Assembly (NCBI GenBank): GCA_024681875.1
Contig: JAILAA010000023.1
Coordinates: 1 to 15,966 of the forward strand
Reading direction: 5' to 3'
Source of the DNA: Prevotella sp.
Lineage (GTDB): Bacteria; Bacteroidota; Bacteroidia; Bacteroidales; Bacteroidaceae
DNA: 15,966 bases
Position 1 is the stretch's first letter, and every line of letters begins with the position of its first letter. Both the position numbers and the translations under genes were made by a program. Positions 7,322 to 14,257 of the stretch are shown here, piece by piece. Below the pieces are notes generated by a model, which worked only from the letters and a program-made list of their open reading frames with translations, ran no database searches and had not been told where the DNA came from.

Positions 7322-9664
7322 ATGAACATCGGATTGATACAGCAGCACAACACTGCTAATACTACAGACAACATCAAACGACTTTGCGACGGCATACGCG
7401 ACCTTTCCAGTCGCGGTGCCGAGCTGGTCGTGTTGCAGGAGTTGCACAACTCACTCTACTTCTGTCAGGTAGAGGACGTCAACAACTTCGACCTGGCCAA
7501 GCCCATCCCAGGCCCGTCTACCGAAATCTACGGGCGTCTGGCCAAGGAGTGCGGCGTCGTACTGGTCACCTCGCTGTTCGAGCGTCGCTCGGCAGGTCTC
7601 TACCACAACACCGCCGTAGTCTTTGAGAAAGACGGCACAATAGCCGGCAAGTACCGCAAGATGCACATCCCCGACGACCCTGGCTATTACGAGAAGTTCT
7701 ACTTCGCGCCCGGCGACCTGGGTTTCCAGCCTATTGAGACCTCAGTGGGCAAGCTGGGGGTGCTCGTCTGCTGGGATCAGTGGTATCCCGAGGCTGCTCG
7801 TCTGATGGCCCTGCAGGGTGCCGAGCTGCTCATCTATCCCACCGCCATCGGCTACGATCCCAACGACACACCCGAGGAGCAACAGCGCCAGCGCCGAGCC
7901 TGGCAGACGGTGATGCGTGGTCATGCCGTAGCCAACGGTCTACCCGTCGTAGCGGTTAATCGCGTTGGAGAGGAGAAAAGCCCTTCCATTCCACCTTCCA
8001 CCATCCCCTTCTGGGGTACCAGCTTCGTCTGCGGTCCACAAGGTGAGATCATCTACGAGGCCTCTGAGAACGAGGAGGAGAGCATCATCGTCGACATCGA
8101 CATGAAACGCTCAGAGAAGGTACGCCGCTGGTGGCCTTTCCTACGCGACCGTCGCATCGACGCCTACGGCAACATCACCCGCCGCTTCATCTCGCCCCTA
8201 TTGGCCTTTATGTTCGCAACGATAACCAGCCTGGCCCAACCCGCTATTATCCACTCACGGATAGGCCAAAGCACCGTCGCCAGCGACAGTTCTGTGGTGG
8301 TGACCCTGCAGCACAAGATGCAACAGTTCAACCACGCCGACAAGGAGACGCTCGACACAGACATCTATTCGCCCAAGTCGGCAAATATCAGCCCCGACGG
8401 AACAAAGTTCTACATCAACTCATTGGAAGGCTGCGCCACCGTGGCCTACGAGATGGGCACGTGGCGCAAGCTGAAGGTCATCAGCCACCAGTTCGACGAG
8501 GTGGCCGACTCGGCTCTCTGGGCACCGCCGAGCGGTCTCTTCCATTTCACCCATTACACACGCAACCTGAACACCTTCCGGGGCAAGCCCGTGGAGAGTG
8601 CCTTCTCACACGGTGGGCGCTACCTATGGGTGCCCTACTATCGCCGCACCTACGATATCAACGCCCAAGACCCATCGGCCGTGGCCGTCATAGACACACA
8701 GACGGACAGTATCGTGCGCATGATGGAGACAGGCCCCCTGCCCAAGATGGTGGCCTGCTCACACGACGGTCGCCATCTGGCCATCACCCATTGGGGCGAC
8801 AACACCGTGGGACTGCTCAACATTGAGGGCAACGACCCCAAGGCGTGGCATTACGAAAAACTGTTCATCGTCGACTACCAGCTGAAGCTGAACTACAGCC
8901 TGACGCAAAGTGTGAACCGCGACGTGAATAGCGGCTACACCCTGCGCGGCACCGTGTTCACCCCCGACGACCACTACCTGCTGGTGGGCTGCATGGGCGG
9001 CGGTGGTGGAATAGCCGTCATAGACATGGAGCGGCAGGAGTACATGGGCCGCGTGCTGGGCATGCGATCCAACGTGCGACACCTCATCCTCGTCGACGAC
9101 TGGCTCTACCTGAGCATCAACGGTGCCGGATACGTGCAGCGTGTCAAATTAGACAGTCTGCTCAACGCTGCCCGTGGAATACAGAACCACGGCACAGCAA
9201 ACCTCAGAGGCTGGGAGGAGTGCAAGGTGATGGCCGGCGCACGCACCATTGAGGCCTCACCCAGCGGCCGCTTCATCTTTGCAGCGTGCAATGCCGGCAG
9301 CAAGCTCTGCATCGTAGACACCAGGACCATGAAAATGGTGGGAGCCGCCGACGTGGACAGCTACCCCGTCGGACTCGATATCTCAAAAGACGGCAGCATC
9401 ATCATCGTCACCTCGCAAGGGCGAAGCAATGGCGGCGGCAATGCCGTGAACATCTTCCATGCCGACTATGCCGAGCCGGAGACACCCCCTGTGTCCCCCA
9501 CCCCGCTGCCTGCAGACACCCTGCAGACCGACAGCCTACAGGCCGCTGCCATGCCTCCCGCAGAAGAAGGCGGCAGCAGCATACCCATCGGGCTGATTGG
9601 CATGGTGACGGCCACCATTATTGCCATTCCCATTGGCTACAAGCATTTCAGACGAAAGAAATAA
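7322..9664 (+). CDS. aguB: N-carbamoylputrescine amidase fused to an exported YncE-like beta-propeller
   Basis: 780 residues, against ~295 for the normal amidase. Residues 1-~290 are a nitrilase-superfamily amidase (N-carbamoylputrescine to putrescine, CO2 and ammonia) with the triad Glu40 (LQELHNS), Lys113 (YRKMHIPDDPGYYEK) and Cys150 (VCWDQWYPEAA), ending in the family tail RRIDAYGNITRRFI. Without a stop it runs into SPLLAFMFATITSLAQPA, which looks like a signal peptide (basic RRF, hydrophobic core, small residues). Residues ~310-700 show repeated beta-propeller strands of the YVTN/YncE kind (SANISPDGTKFYINS, VAVIDTQTDSIVRMMETG, CSHDGRHLAITHWGDNTV, IVDTRTMKMVGAADV). A Pro/Thr linker (~715-745), a transmembrane helix (~755-773) and the basic end FRRKK follow. 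An in-frame ATG at 8210 lies within the signal-like segment. This could be a real fusion, a recent stop loss joining two genes, or an assembly error. The second half would be expected outside the cytoplasm, which conflicts with a cytoplasmic amidase on the same chain. Confidence 0.9.
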   Translation: MNIGLIQQHNTANTTDNIKRLCDGIRDLSSRGAELVVLQELHNSLYFCQVEDVNNFDLAKPIPGPSTEIYGRLAKECGVVLVTSLFERRSAGLYHNTAVVFEKDGTIAGKYRKMHIPDDPGYYEKFYFAPGDLGFQPIETSVGKLGVLVCWDQWYPEAARLMALQGAELLIYPTAIGYDPNDTPEEQQRQRRAWQTVMRGHAVANGLPVVAVNRVGEEKSPSIPPSTIPFWGTSFVCGPQGEIIYEASENEEESIIVDIDMKRSEKVRRWWPFLRDRRIDAYGNITRRFISPLLAFMFATITSLAQPAIIHSRIGQSTVASDSSVVVTLQHKMQQFNHADKETLDTDIYSPKSANISPDGTKFYINSLEGCATVAYEMGTWRKLKVISHQFDEVADSALWAPPSGLFHFTHYTRNLNTFRGKPVESAFSHGGRYLWVPYYRRTYDINAQDPSAVAVIDTQTDSIVRMMETGPLPKMVACSHDGRHLAITHWGDNTVGLLNIEGNDPKAWHYEKLFIVDYQLKLNYSLTQSVNRDVNSGYTLRGTVFTPDDHYLLVGCMGGGGGIAVIDMERQEYMGRVLGMRSNVRHLILVDDWLYLSINGAGYVQRVKLDSLLNAARGIQNHGTANLRGWEECKVMAGARTIEASPSGRFIFAACNAGSKLCIVDTRTMKMVGAADVDSYPVGLDISKDGSIIIVTSQGRSNGGGNAVNIFHADYAEPETPPVSPTPLPADTLQTDSLQAAAMPPAEEGGSSIPIGLIGMVTATIIAIPIGYKHFRRKK

Positions 9665-9804
9665 GGCCTATAGGTCAAAGAGTATCCCACTTGCATGACG
9701 GCATCGTTGACCGCCTTAGCGAAGTTCCGGAAGGAGAAAACCTGACGAGCCAGAGTGACTTCTACCTCGCTCAGCCTGACGTTGATGCCATCCAGATGGT
9801 GCAT
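9637..9804 (-). pseudogene. Short decayed or marginal minus-strand reading frame
   Basis: The minus strand from the ATG at 9804 encodes about 55 residues (MHHLDGINVRLSEVEVTLAR, then QVFSFRNFAKAVNDAVMQVG). A TACATTTGC promoter-like box lies just upstream at 9823-9815. The end overlaps the last codons of the amidase-propeller gene on the other strand. The same minus-strand frame continues upstream through several stops and contains LNSGFVSRGSGTHKVYVRRN (around 9890-9950), which reads like a remnant of coding sequence. I do not recognise the family. It may be the relic of a mobile or repeated element, or chance. Low confidence that it is expressed. Confidence 0.25.
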
Positions 9805-10147
9805 CACTTTGACTGCAAATGTAAACATTTTTCTCTATATTCAGTAGTTATTGAGCTCCTATCAGACGTTTGCGTTATTTCGCCTCACGTAGACTTTATG
9901 GGTACCACTACCTCTTGACACAAAGCCGGAGTTGAGCTATTGGCTGAGACGGCGGAGCTTGGCAATACACTTTTTTCTCTGCTATTATTTGAACTTACGG
10001 AAAAAATGCTTATCTTTGCCAACGAAACAGGAAGAAAGTGTATAAACACACAGCCCCAAAAACAACTGATTACCGACAACTTCAAGGCAAAACTTGCTTA
10101 TGAGTAAACTGCTAAATGACAATAATAGTATAGCCACTGAAATACCT
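9665..10147. other. 483-bp region without a convincing gene
   Basis: Between the amidase-propeller stop and the first zinc-ribbon start. It holds the decayed minus-strand frame (9637-9804, continuing with stops to about 9950), a short palindrome AAATGT-AA-ACATTT at 9817-9830, and a canonical promoter at 9988-10019. No clear terminator hairpin follows the 9664 stop. If the zinc-ribbon gene starts at the alternative ATG 10100, the region is 435 bp. Confidence 0.6.
9988..10019 (+). promoter_or_regulatory. Canonical Bacteroidetes promoter for the zinc-ribbon genes
   Basis: TTTG (9988-9991), a 19-nt spacer, then TATCTTTGC (10011-10019). Both elements and the spacing match the Bacteroidetes housekeeping-sigma consensus TTTG-N19-TAnnTTTG. 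Expected start near 10025, giving a leader of about 75 nt to ATG 10100 or 123 nt to ATG 10148. Confidence 0.75.
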
Positions 10148-10639
10148 ATGGAAGAAACGAAAAGATGTCCATATTGCGGAGAGGAGATTTTAGCCATTGC
10201 AAAAAAATGCAGGTTTTGTGGGGAATGGCTAACGGACAAAGAGAAACCGAAGATACAGAATTTGGCCCCCTGCCCTGTTTGTGGGGAACAAATTGAACGA
10301 GGCGTTAGTTTTTGCCCGATATGTCATACAGATATTTCCCCAAAAGGTGAATACTACCAGAGTCCTATTCAGAAAGGGCATGAAGTAGATTCTGATGCTA
10401 CAAAGAACAAGGAAGGCACATTGGGTTTTGTTCTGGCCCTTATCGGAATAATTACTGCTTTTACCTCATATAATCCCACAATTCAAATTGTATGTGCCAT
10501 AGGAGCTATCATTTTCTCTTTTTTGGGGATGAAAAGGGAGAACAAGGCATTGGCAATTATTGGTCTTGTGTTTGGATTGATTGGCCTTATTGGTTGTTTA
10601 GCAATAAAAGAATGGAGTAAATTCTGGACAAATTTGTAA
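10148..10639 (+). CDS. Double zinc-ribbon protein with three membrane helices
   Basis: 163 residues from the ATG at 10148. This start is chosen because MEETKRCPYCGEEILAIAKK aligns end to end with the start of the neighbouring paralog; an ATG at 10100 would add 16 residues. Two zinc-ribbon modules are visible: Cys7/Cys10 with Cys21/Cys24, and Cys42/Cys45 with Cys56/Cys59. After a polar linker there are three hydrophobic segments at ~90-106, ~112-128 and ~134-153, rich in Gly, Ile and Leu, with MKRENKA between the second and third. Such zinc-ribbon membrane proteins are common in Bacteroidales and lack an assigned function. The region is visibly AT-richer than the genes around it, which hints at separate origin. 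Probably co-transcribed with the next gene (3-bp gap). Confidence 0.85.
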   Translation: MEETKRCPYCGEEILAIAKKCRFCGEWLTDKEKPKIQNLAPCPVCGEQIERGVSFCPICHTDISPKGEYYQSPIQKGHEVDSDATKNKEGTLGFVLALIGIITAFTSYNPTIQIVCAIGAIIFSFLGMKRENKALAIIGLVFGLIGLIGCLAIKEWSKFWTNL

Positions 10640-10642
10640 AAA

Positions 10643-10891
10643 ATGGAGCAGACGAAGAAATGTCCGCATTGCGGAGGGGAGATCCTTGCAGTAGCGAAGA
10701 AATGCAAGCATTGCGGAACTTGGCTGGAGCCGCAAGTGAGCAAACCAGTTAATCAAGGTTACAAGCAGCAGGAAGACAAAGAAACGCTAAAAGGATATTT
10801 GAAAATTGCGATCATTGTCTTTGTCATACTTGCATTATTCATCTTGATTAAGGTGCTAAGCAGTCCGATGGGGCAGAATATGCTCAAATAA
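10643..10891 (+). CDS. Small single zinc-ribbon, single-helix membrane protein
   Basis: 82 residues. The N-terminus MEQTKKCPHCGGEILAVAKK is nearly the same as that of the upstream gene, with zinc-binding Cys7, Cys10, Cys21 and Cys24. A polar linker (KPVNQGYKQQEDKETLKGY) leads to one transmembrane helix (IAIIVFVILALFILIKVL) and a short tail. The likely topology is ribbon in the cytoplasm and C-terminus outside, inferred from basic residues before the helix. It starts 3 bp after the preceding stop, so it is a tandem duplicate in one transcription unit. Its stop lies 6 bp from the stop of convergent feoB, with no room for separate terminators. The function is unknown. Confidence 0.83.
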   Translation: MEQTKKCPHCGGEILAVAKKCKHCGTWLEPQVSKPVNQGYKQQEDKETLKGYLKIAIIVFVILALFILIKVLSSPMGQNMLK

Positions 10892-10897
10892 TATGCT

Positions 10898-13288
10898 TTA
10901 ACACAGTAACAGCCCCACCTGTGTGACGATGGCTGAGACGAACCAGGCAACGAGGGTTGTGTAGACGGCGGCAGTGATGGCCCAGCGCCAGGAGGCCGTC
11001 TCGTGCTTGATAGCGGCGATGGTGGCGATGCAGGGGAAATAGAGCAGGACGAAGAGCAGGAAGCTGTAGGCCACTAACGGTGTGATGCCCTCCAATCCGC
11101 CGAGAACGCCGATGGTAGAGGCGACTATCTCTTTCGCTCCCACGCCGGCGATGAGGCTGACGTCGAGCTGCCAGTCGAAGCCCTGCAGAGCGAAGATCGG
11201 CTCCACCAAGCGGCCCATGGTGCCGATGAAGCTCTGTTCCATCGATGGTGCCACGCCCATGGTGCCGAAATAGCCCAAGGCCCACACGATGATGCTGGCC
11301 ACGAGGATGACACCGCCCATCTTCTTCAGATATTCCTTGCCTTTCTCCCACGTGTGGCGTGCACAGGCCTTCGCCGTAGGCCAACGATAGGGCGGCAACT
11401 CCATTACAAAAGGCGTATCCTCGCCCTTGAAGACGAACTTCGACAGTATCTTACTCACGATGACGGCCATCACAATGCCAATGGCATAGAGCGAGATCAT
11501 CACCCATGAGCGCCACTGCGGCGCGAAGAACACCCCGGTAATCATGATGTAGATGGGCAGGCGCGCCGAGCACGACATGAACGGCAGCACCAGCATAGTG
11601 ATGAGCCGTGAGCGTCGGCTCTCGACGGTGCGCGTAGCCATCACGGCAGGCACATTGCAGCCGAAGCCCATGATAAGCGGTATGAACGACTTGCCGTGCA
11701 GGCCCATCTTGTGCATCAGACGGTCCATAATGAACGCGGCACGGGCCATGTAGCCTGAGTCCTCCATAAAAGATATGAACAAGTACAAGATGAGTATCTG
11801 TGGCAGGAAGACGATGACGGCGCCCACGCCTCCGATAATGCCGTCGACCAGCATCGAGCGCAGTGGCCCTTCAACCATTGTGTTCTCCAGCCACTCGCCT
11901 AGTTTGCCTACACCGGCATCTATCCAGTCCATCGGATATTGGCCAATGGCGAAGGTGGTCTGGAACATGACGAAGAGAATGGCGAAGAAGATGGGGAACC
12001 CCACATATTTATTAGATAGCACGCCGTCGATGAGGTGCGTCATGCGATAGGTATCCTCCTTCGTGCCCGTCTGATAGCCAGCCTCCGTCAGTGCGCCGTT
12101 GATGAAGCCGTACTTTGCGTCCATGATGGCCGTCTCGGTGTCGTCGCCCGTTTCCTCCTGCACACGCAGCGAGGCACGCAAGCGCGCCTTCTCAATATGC
12201 AGGAAGTCGTTTGCAGATATGTGGGTGGTCACCAGTTCTTCAATATCGCTATCACCCTCCAATAGCTTGATGGCCAGATGACGCGTACTGAGCGAAGGAG
12301 GAAGAAGCATGCCTTTGGAAGGAGTGGGTGGGGCTTTCAGCCATTTCTGAATGTCCTTGATGCCGTCCTCAATTTCATGGCCATAGTTGATGTGCAGGTG
12401 GCGGGCCTCGCGGCTACGCCCCTCATAAACCTGAATGACGGCACGGAAGAGATCTTTCACACCCTCGCCGGTCTTGAACGACGTGGGCACCATCGGCATA
12501 CCGAAGAGTGTGCCAAGTGTCTTCACGTCAACATGGTCGCCGCGACGCTCGAACTCATCGTACATATTCAAGGCACCCACCACGCGCAAGTCCATGTCGA
12601 GGAGCTGCGTGGTGAGGTAGAGGTTGCGCTCAAGATTGCTGGAGTCGATGACGTTGATGACCACGTCGGGCATCTGTTCCTGCAGGTATTTACGGACGTA
12701 GAGCTCTTCAGGCGAATAGCAGGACAGGGAGTAAGTGCCTGGCAGGTCGATGAGGTTGAACTCATAGCCGAACATCGAGGCATGCGCCTCGGAAGCATCG
12801 ACGGTGACACCGCTGTAATTGCCCACGCGTCCGTGGGCACCGCTGGCATAATTAAATAACGATGTCTTGCCGCAGTTAGGGTTGCCGATGAGTGCTACGT
12901 TGATGGTGCGGCGCTGGCGGAGAGCAGAATGATAAGCAGGCCCAACAGCTCCAACAGACCCAACAGATCCACTCCCTTCCCCTCCCTGTGAGGGAGGGGT
13001 GAAACGACCTTGCACGCTCAAACTATCTTTAGCAGGAGTATCTTCTCCCCTCCCTTCAGGGAGGGGCAGAGGGTGGGTCTCGATCAGCTCTGCCTCATGG
13101 CGACGCAGGCTCACCTCATAGCCCATCACCTTATACTTCACAGGGTCTTGTAGCGGAGCATTCAGCAAGACATCCACGGTCTTGCCCTTGATAAAGCCCA
13201 TTTCTACGATACGCTTACGGAATCCTCCGTGACCATACACCTTCACGATGACTCCCTGCTGGCCTGTCTTCAGCTCTGATAGTCTCAT
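10898..13288 (-). CDS. feoB: Ferrous iron transporter, FeoA-FeoB fusion
   Basis: 796 residues; imports Fe(II) across the inner membrane. Residues 1-~71 form a FeoA SH3-like domain (LSELKTGQQGVIVKVYGHGG). The GTPase domain begins near 128 with G1 GNPNCGKTS (135-143), G2 around Thr162 (GNYSGVTVD), G3 DLPG (181-184), G4 NMYD (241-244) and a G5-like SFKTGEG. The membrane part carries the two Gate regions with conserved cysteines (MGFGCNVPAVMATR and PFMSCSARLPIYIMI) and many hydrophobic helices. FeoA-FeoB fusions are usual in Bacteroidetes. The linker (72-118) is unusually long and repeat-derived (HPLPLPEGRGE, FTPPSQGGEG, SGSVGSVGAVG), and a further repeat-derived stretch (APPTPSKGMLLPPSL, ~319-333) sits before STRHLAIKLLEGD. 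All catalytic motifs are intact, so function is likely kept. It has its own promoter at 13317-13348. Confidence 0.96.
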   Translation of the reverse strand: MRLSELKTGQQGVIVKVYGHGGFRKRIVEMGFIKGKTVDVLLNAPLQDPVKYKVMGYEVSLRRHEAELIETHPLPLPEGRGEDTPAKDSLSVQGRFTPPSQGGEGSGSVGSVGAVGPAYHSALRQRRTINVALIGNPNCGKTSLFNYASGAHGRVGNYSGVTVDASEAHASMFGYEFNLIDLPGTYSLSCYSPEELYVRKYLQEQMPDVVINVIDSSNLERNLYLTTQLLDMDLRVVGALNMYDEFERRGDHVDVKTLGTLFGMPMVPTSFKTGEGVKDLFRAVIQVYEGRSREARHLHINYGHEIEDGIKDIQKWLKAPPTPSKGMLLPPSLSTRHLAIKLLEGDSDIEELVTTHISANDFLHIEKARLRASLRVQEETGDDTETAIMDAKYGFINGALTEAGYQTGTKEDTYRMTHLIDGVLSNKYVGFPIFFAILFVMFQTTFAIGQYPMDWIDAGVGKLGEWLENTMVEGPLRSMLVDGIIGGVGAVIVFLPQILILYLFISFMEDSGYMARAAFIMDRLMHKMGLHGKSFIPLIMGFGCNVPAVMATRTVESRRSRLITMLVLPFMSCSARLPIYIMITGVFFAPQWRSWVMISLYAIGIVMAVIVSKILSKFVFKGEDTPFVMELPPYRWPTAKACARHTWEKGKEYLKKMGGVILVASIIVWALGYFGTMGVAPSMEQSFIGTMGRLVEPIFALQGFDWQLDVSLIAGVGAKEIVASTIGVLGGLEGITPLVAYSFLLFVLLYFPCIATIAAIKHETASWRWAITAAVYTTLVAWFVSAIVTQVGLLLC
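12312..12339 (+). repeat. GC-rich palindromic repeat, copy B, inside feoB
   Basis: CCTTTGGAAGGAGTGGGTGG followed by GGCTTTCA aligns with the intergenic copy at 2908-2931 (CCTTGGAAGGGGAAGGGGTG then GGCTTTT) in the same orientation. Read on the minus strand it encodes APPTPSKGM in a segment between the GTPase domain and the helical region of FeoB, where a short spacer would be expected. Confidence 0.65.
12936..12970. repeat. Short tandem CCAACAG repeat in the feoB linker
   Basis: About three imperfect 9-10-bp units of the form CCAACAGnnC (CCCAACAGCT, CCAACAGAC, CCAACAGATC). On the minus strand they encode the Gly/Ser/Val run SGSVGSVGAVG of the FeoA-FeoB linker. The low-complexity peptide suggests repeat slippage rather than a selected fold. 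Confidence 0.6.
12971..12999 (-). repeat. GC-rich palindromic repeat, copy C, inside feoB linker
   Basis: Stem CCCCTCCCT (12979-12987), loop GTG, AGGGAGGGG (12991-12999). Judged by the asymmetric flank, it is homologous to copy D but lies on the opposite strand. On the minus strand it encodes FTPPSQGGEG. Confidence 0.75.
13047..13083 (+). repeat. GC-rich palindromic repeat, copy D, inside feoB linker
   Basis: Stem CCCCTCCCT (13047-13055), loop TC, AGGGAGGGG (13058-13066), then flank CAGAGGGTGGGTCTCG shared in diverged form with the other copies. On the minus strand it encodes HPLPLPEGRGE. Copies C and D are about 50 bp apart and inverted relative to each other, so their flanking tails point outward. 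Confidence 0.75.
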
Positions 13289-13316
13289 AACTTGCGTCTT
13301 ACCCTTTCACGAACAT

Positions 13317-13348
13317 GCAAAGGTAGGCAATAAAAGTGACACAGCAAA
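13317..13348 (-). promoter_or_regulatory. Canonical promoter for feoB
   Basis: On the minus strand: TTTG (13348-13345), 19-nt spacer, TACCTTTGC (13325-13317), an exact Bacteroidetes consensus. The start would be near 13311, giving a leader of about 22 nt. No obvious Fur-type palindrome was seen, so iron regulation cannot be read from the sequence. Confidence 0.78.
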
Positions 13349-13396
13349 GGGAAAAACTCAGAAATAATGCTCAATACCTAAAAATGGGGATGGACT

Positions 13397-13452
13397 AACT
13401 ATGAACTATAAACTATGAACTATGAACTATGAACTATGAACTGTGAACTGTG
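13397..13452 (+). repeat. Tandem array of eight AACTATG-type heptamers
   Basis: Eight consecutive 7-bp units: AACTATG, AACTATA, four AACTATG, then two AACTGTG. It sits between the feoB promoter and the stop codon of the upstream J-domain gene (13457). The same heptamer makes both arms of the repeat inside agmatine deiminase (6311-6393). Confidence 0.9.
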
Positions 13453-13456
13453 AATT

Positions 13457-14215
13457 CTAAAGTCCTCTGGCCTTCCAGATACGTTCCTTGGCTGCATTGA
13501 TTTCCTGGAACTTTTTCTCGGCAGCACGCCGCACGTCGTCGCCCAGCTTTGCCACACGGTCAGGATGATGCTCCAATGCCAACTTTCTATAGGCTTTCTT
13601 CAGCTCTTCGTCAGTGGCTTGCGGACTGACGCCCAGCACCTTATAGTCGTCGTCGGTGGTTTTTCCTCCCAAATGCAACATCGACTCCACCTCCGACTCA
13701 GGCACCTGCATCCATCCAGCCACCTCTTTCAAGGCTTCAATCTCTGTCTGGTCAACGCTGCCGTCGGCCTGTGCAATCATCACAAGGAAATTCATCAGCT
13801 GGAGGCGTCCGCCATAGTCAAGATGCTGTGAAGCCTCAAAGCAGGCCTGACGGATGGTGCGGCGGAAGCCTTCCCTACCCTGACGTTTCTCCTCTTCGAG
13901 AATTTTCAACAGGATGTCGTTGCCCTGCAGCTTAGCCTGCTCGCCGAAATTGTCGCGCAGGAAATTGCGCACCAGCTCCATTTCTGAGTGCATGACGCGT
14001 CCGTCGGCCCTGATGATATAGGCCGATAGGACAAGCATCGTCAGCAGGAAGCTGTTGCGGTTGCCCTGATCGGTATTGCCAGAAAAGCCCTGTGTATCAG
14101 GAGGAGCGTCGGCAGCCGAGTCGAGCATCGCTCCAATAAGAAAGCCCAAGATGCCGCCCAGCGGCCCCAGCGTTATCCAGCCCAGCGAGCCGGCTATCCA
14201 TTTTCCTAAACCCAC
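13457..14215 (-). CDS. TerB-domain and J-domain membrane-associated co-chaperone (DjlA-like)
   Basis: 252 residues. The N-terminus [20 protein letters not shown] is a glycine-rich hydrophobic segment continuing into LGFLIGAML, likely a membrane anchor or hairpin. Residues ~55-175 resemble a TerB-like helical domain, with two ADG(R/S)V motifs ([12 protein letters not shown] and [12 protein letters not shown]) that typify it. The C-terminal ~189-252 is a J domain ([20 protein letters not shown]) with the HPD motif at 217-219, which would stimulate DnaK ATPase activity. This layout matches DjlA-type co-chaperones. The start is GTG at 14215 (no nearby ATG; a stop lies shortly upstream in frame) and abuts an A/T-rich repeat. 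It is 42 bp downstream of the kinase-like gene, probably in the same transcript. The substrates are unknown. Confidence 0.9.
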   Translation of the reverse strand: MGLGKWIAGSLGWITLGPLGGILGFLIGAMLDSAADAPPDTQGFSGNTDQGNRNSFLLTMLVLSAYIIRADGRVMHSEMELVRNFLRDNFGEQAKLQGNDILLKILEEEKRQGREGFRRTIRQACFEASQHLDYGGRLQLMNFLVMIAQADGSVDQTEIEALKEVAGWMQVPESEVESMLHLGGKTTDDDYKVLGVSPQATDEELKKAYRKLALEHHPDRVAKLGDDVRRAAEKKFQEINAAKERIWKARGL

Positions 14216-14257
14216 TTGAAAAGTTGAAAGATTTTAAAATTGAAAAGTTTAAAAAGG
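14216..14257. repeat. A/T-rich 8-bp-unit repeat (TTGAAAAG type)
   Basis: Imperfect 8-bp units TTGAAAAG, TTGAAAGA, TTTTAAAA, TTGAAAAG, TTTAAAAA fill the whole 42-bp gap between the kinase-like stop and the J-domain GTG start. This is a different repeat family from the heptamers. Being T-rich on the minus strand, it is the leader region for the J-domain gene. Confidence 0.65.

Noticed and set aside
7138..7449. Minus-strand frame across the lipoprotein/amidase junction
   Set aside because: It has no promoter and no recognisable motif, and it overlaps two well-supported plus-strand genes.
12278..12859. Plus-strand 193-codon frame inside feoB
   Set aside because: It is antisense to the GTPase domain with all G motifs on the minus strand; a shadow frame.
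13397..13452. Tandem array considered as CRISPR or as iterons of an origin
   Set aside because: The units are 7 bp with no spacers and no cas or rep gene nearby. The same unit is found in a coding gene, so it is a simple dispersed satellite.
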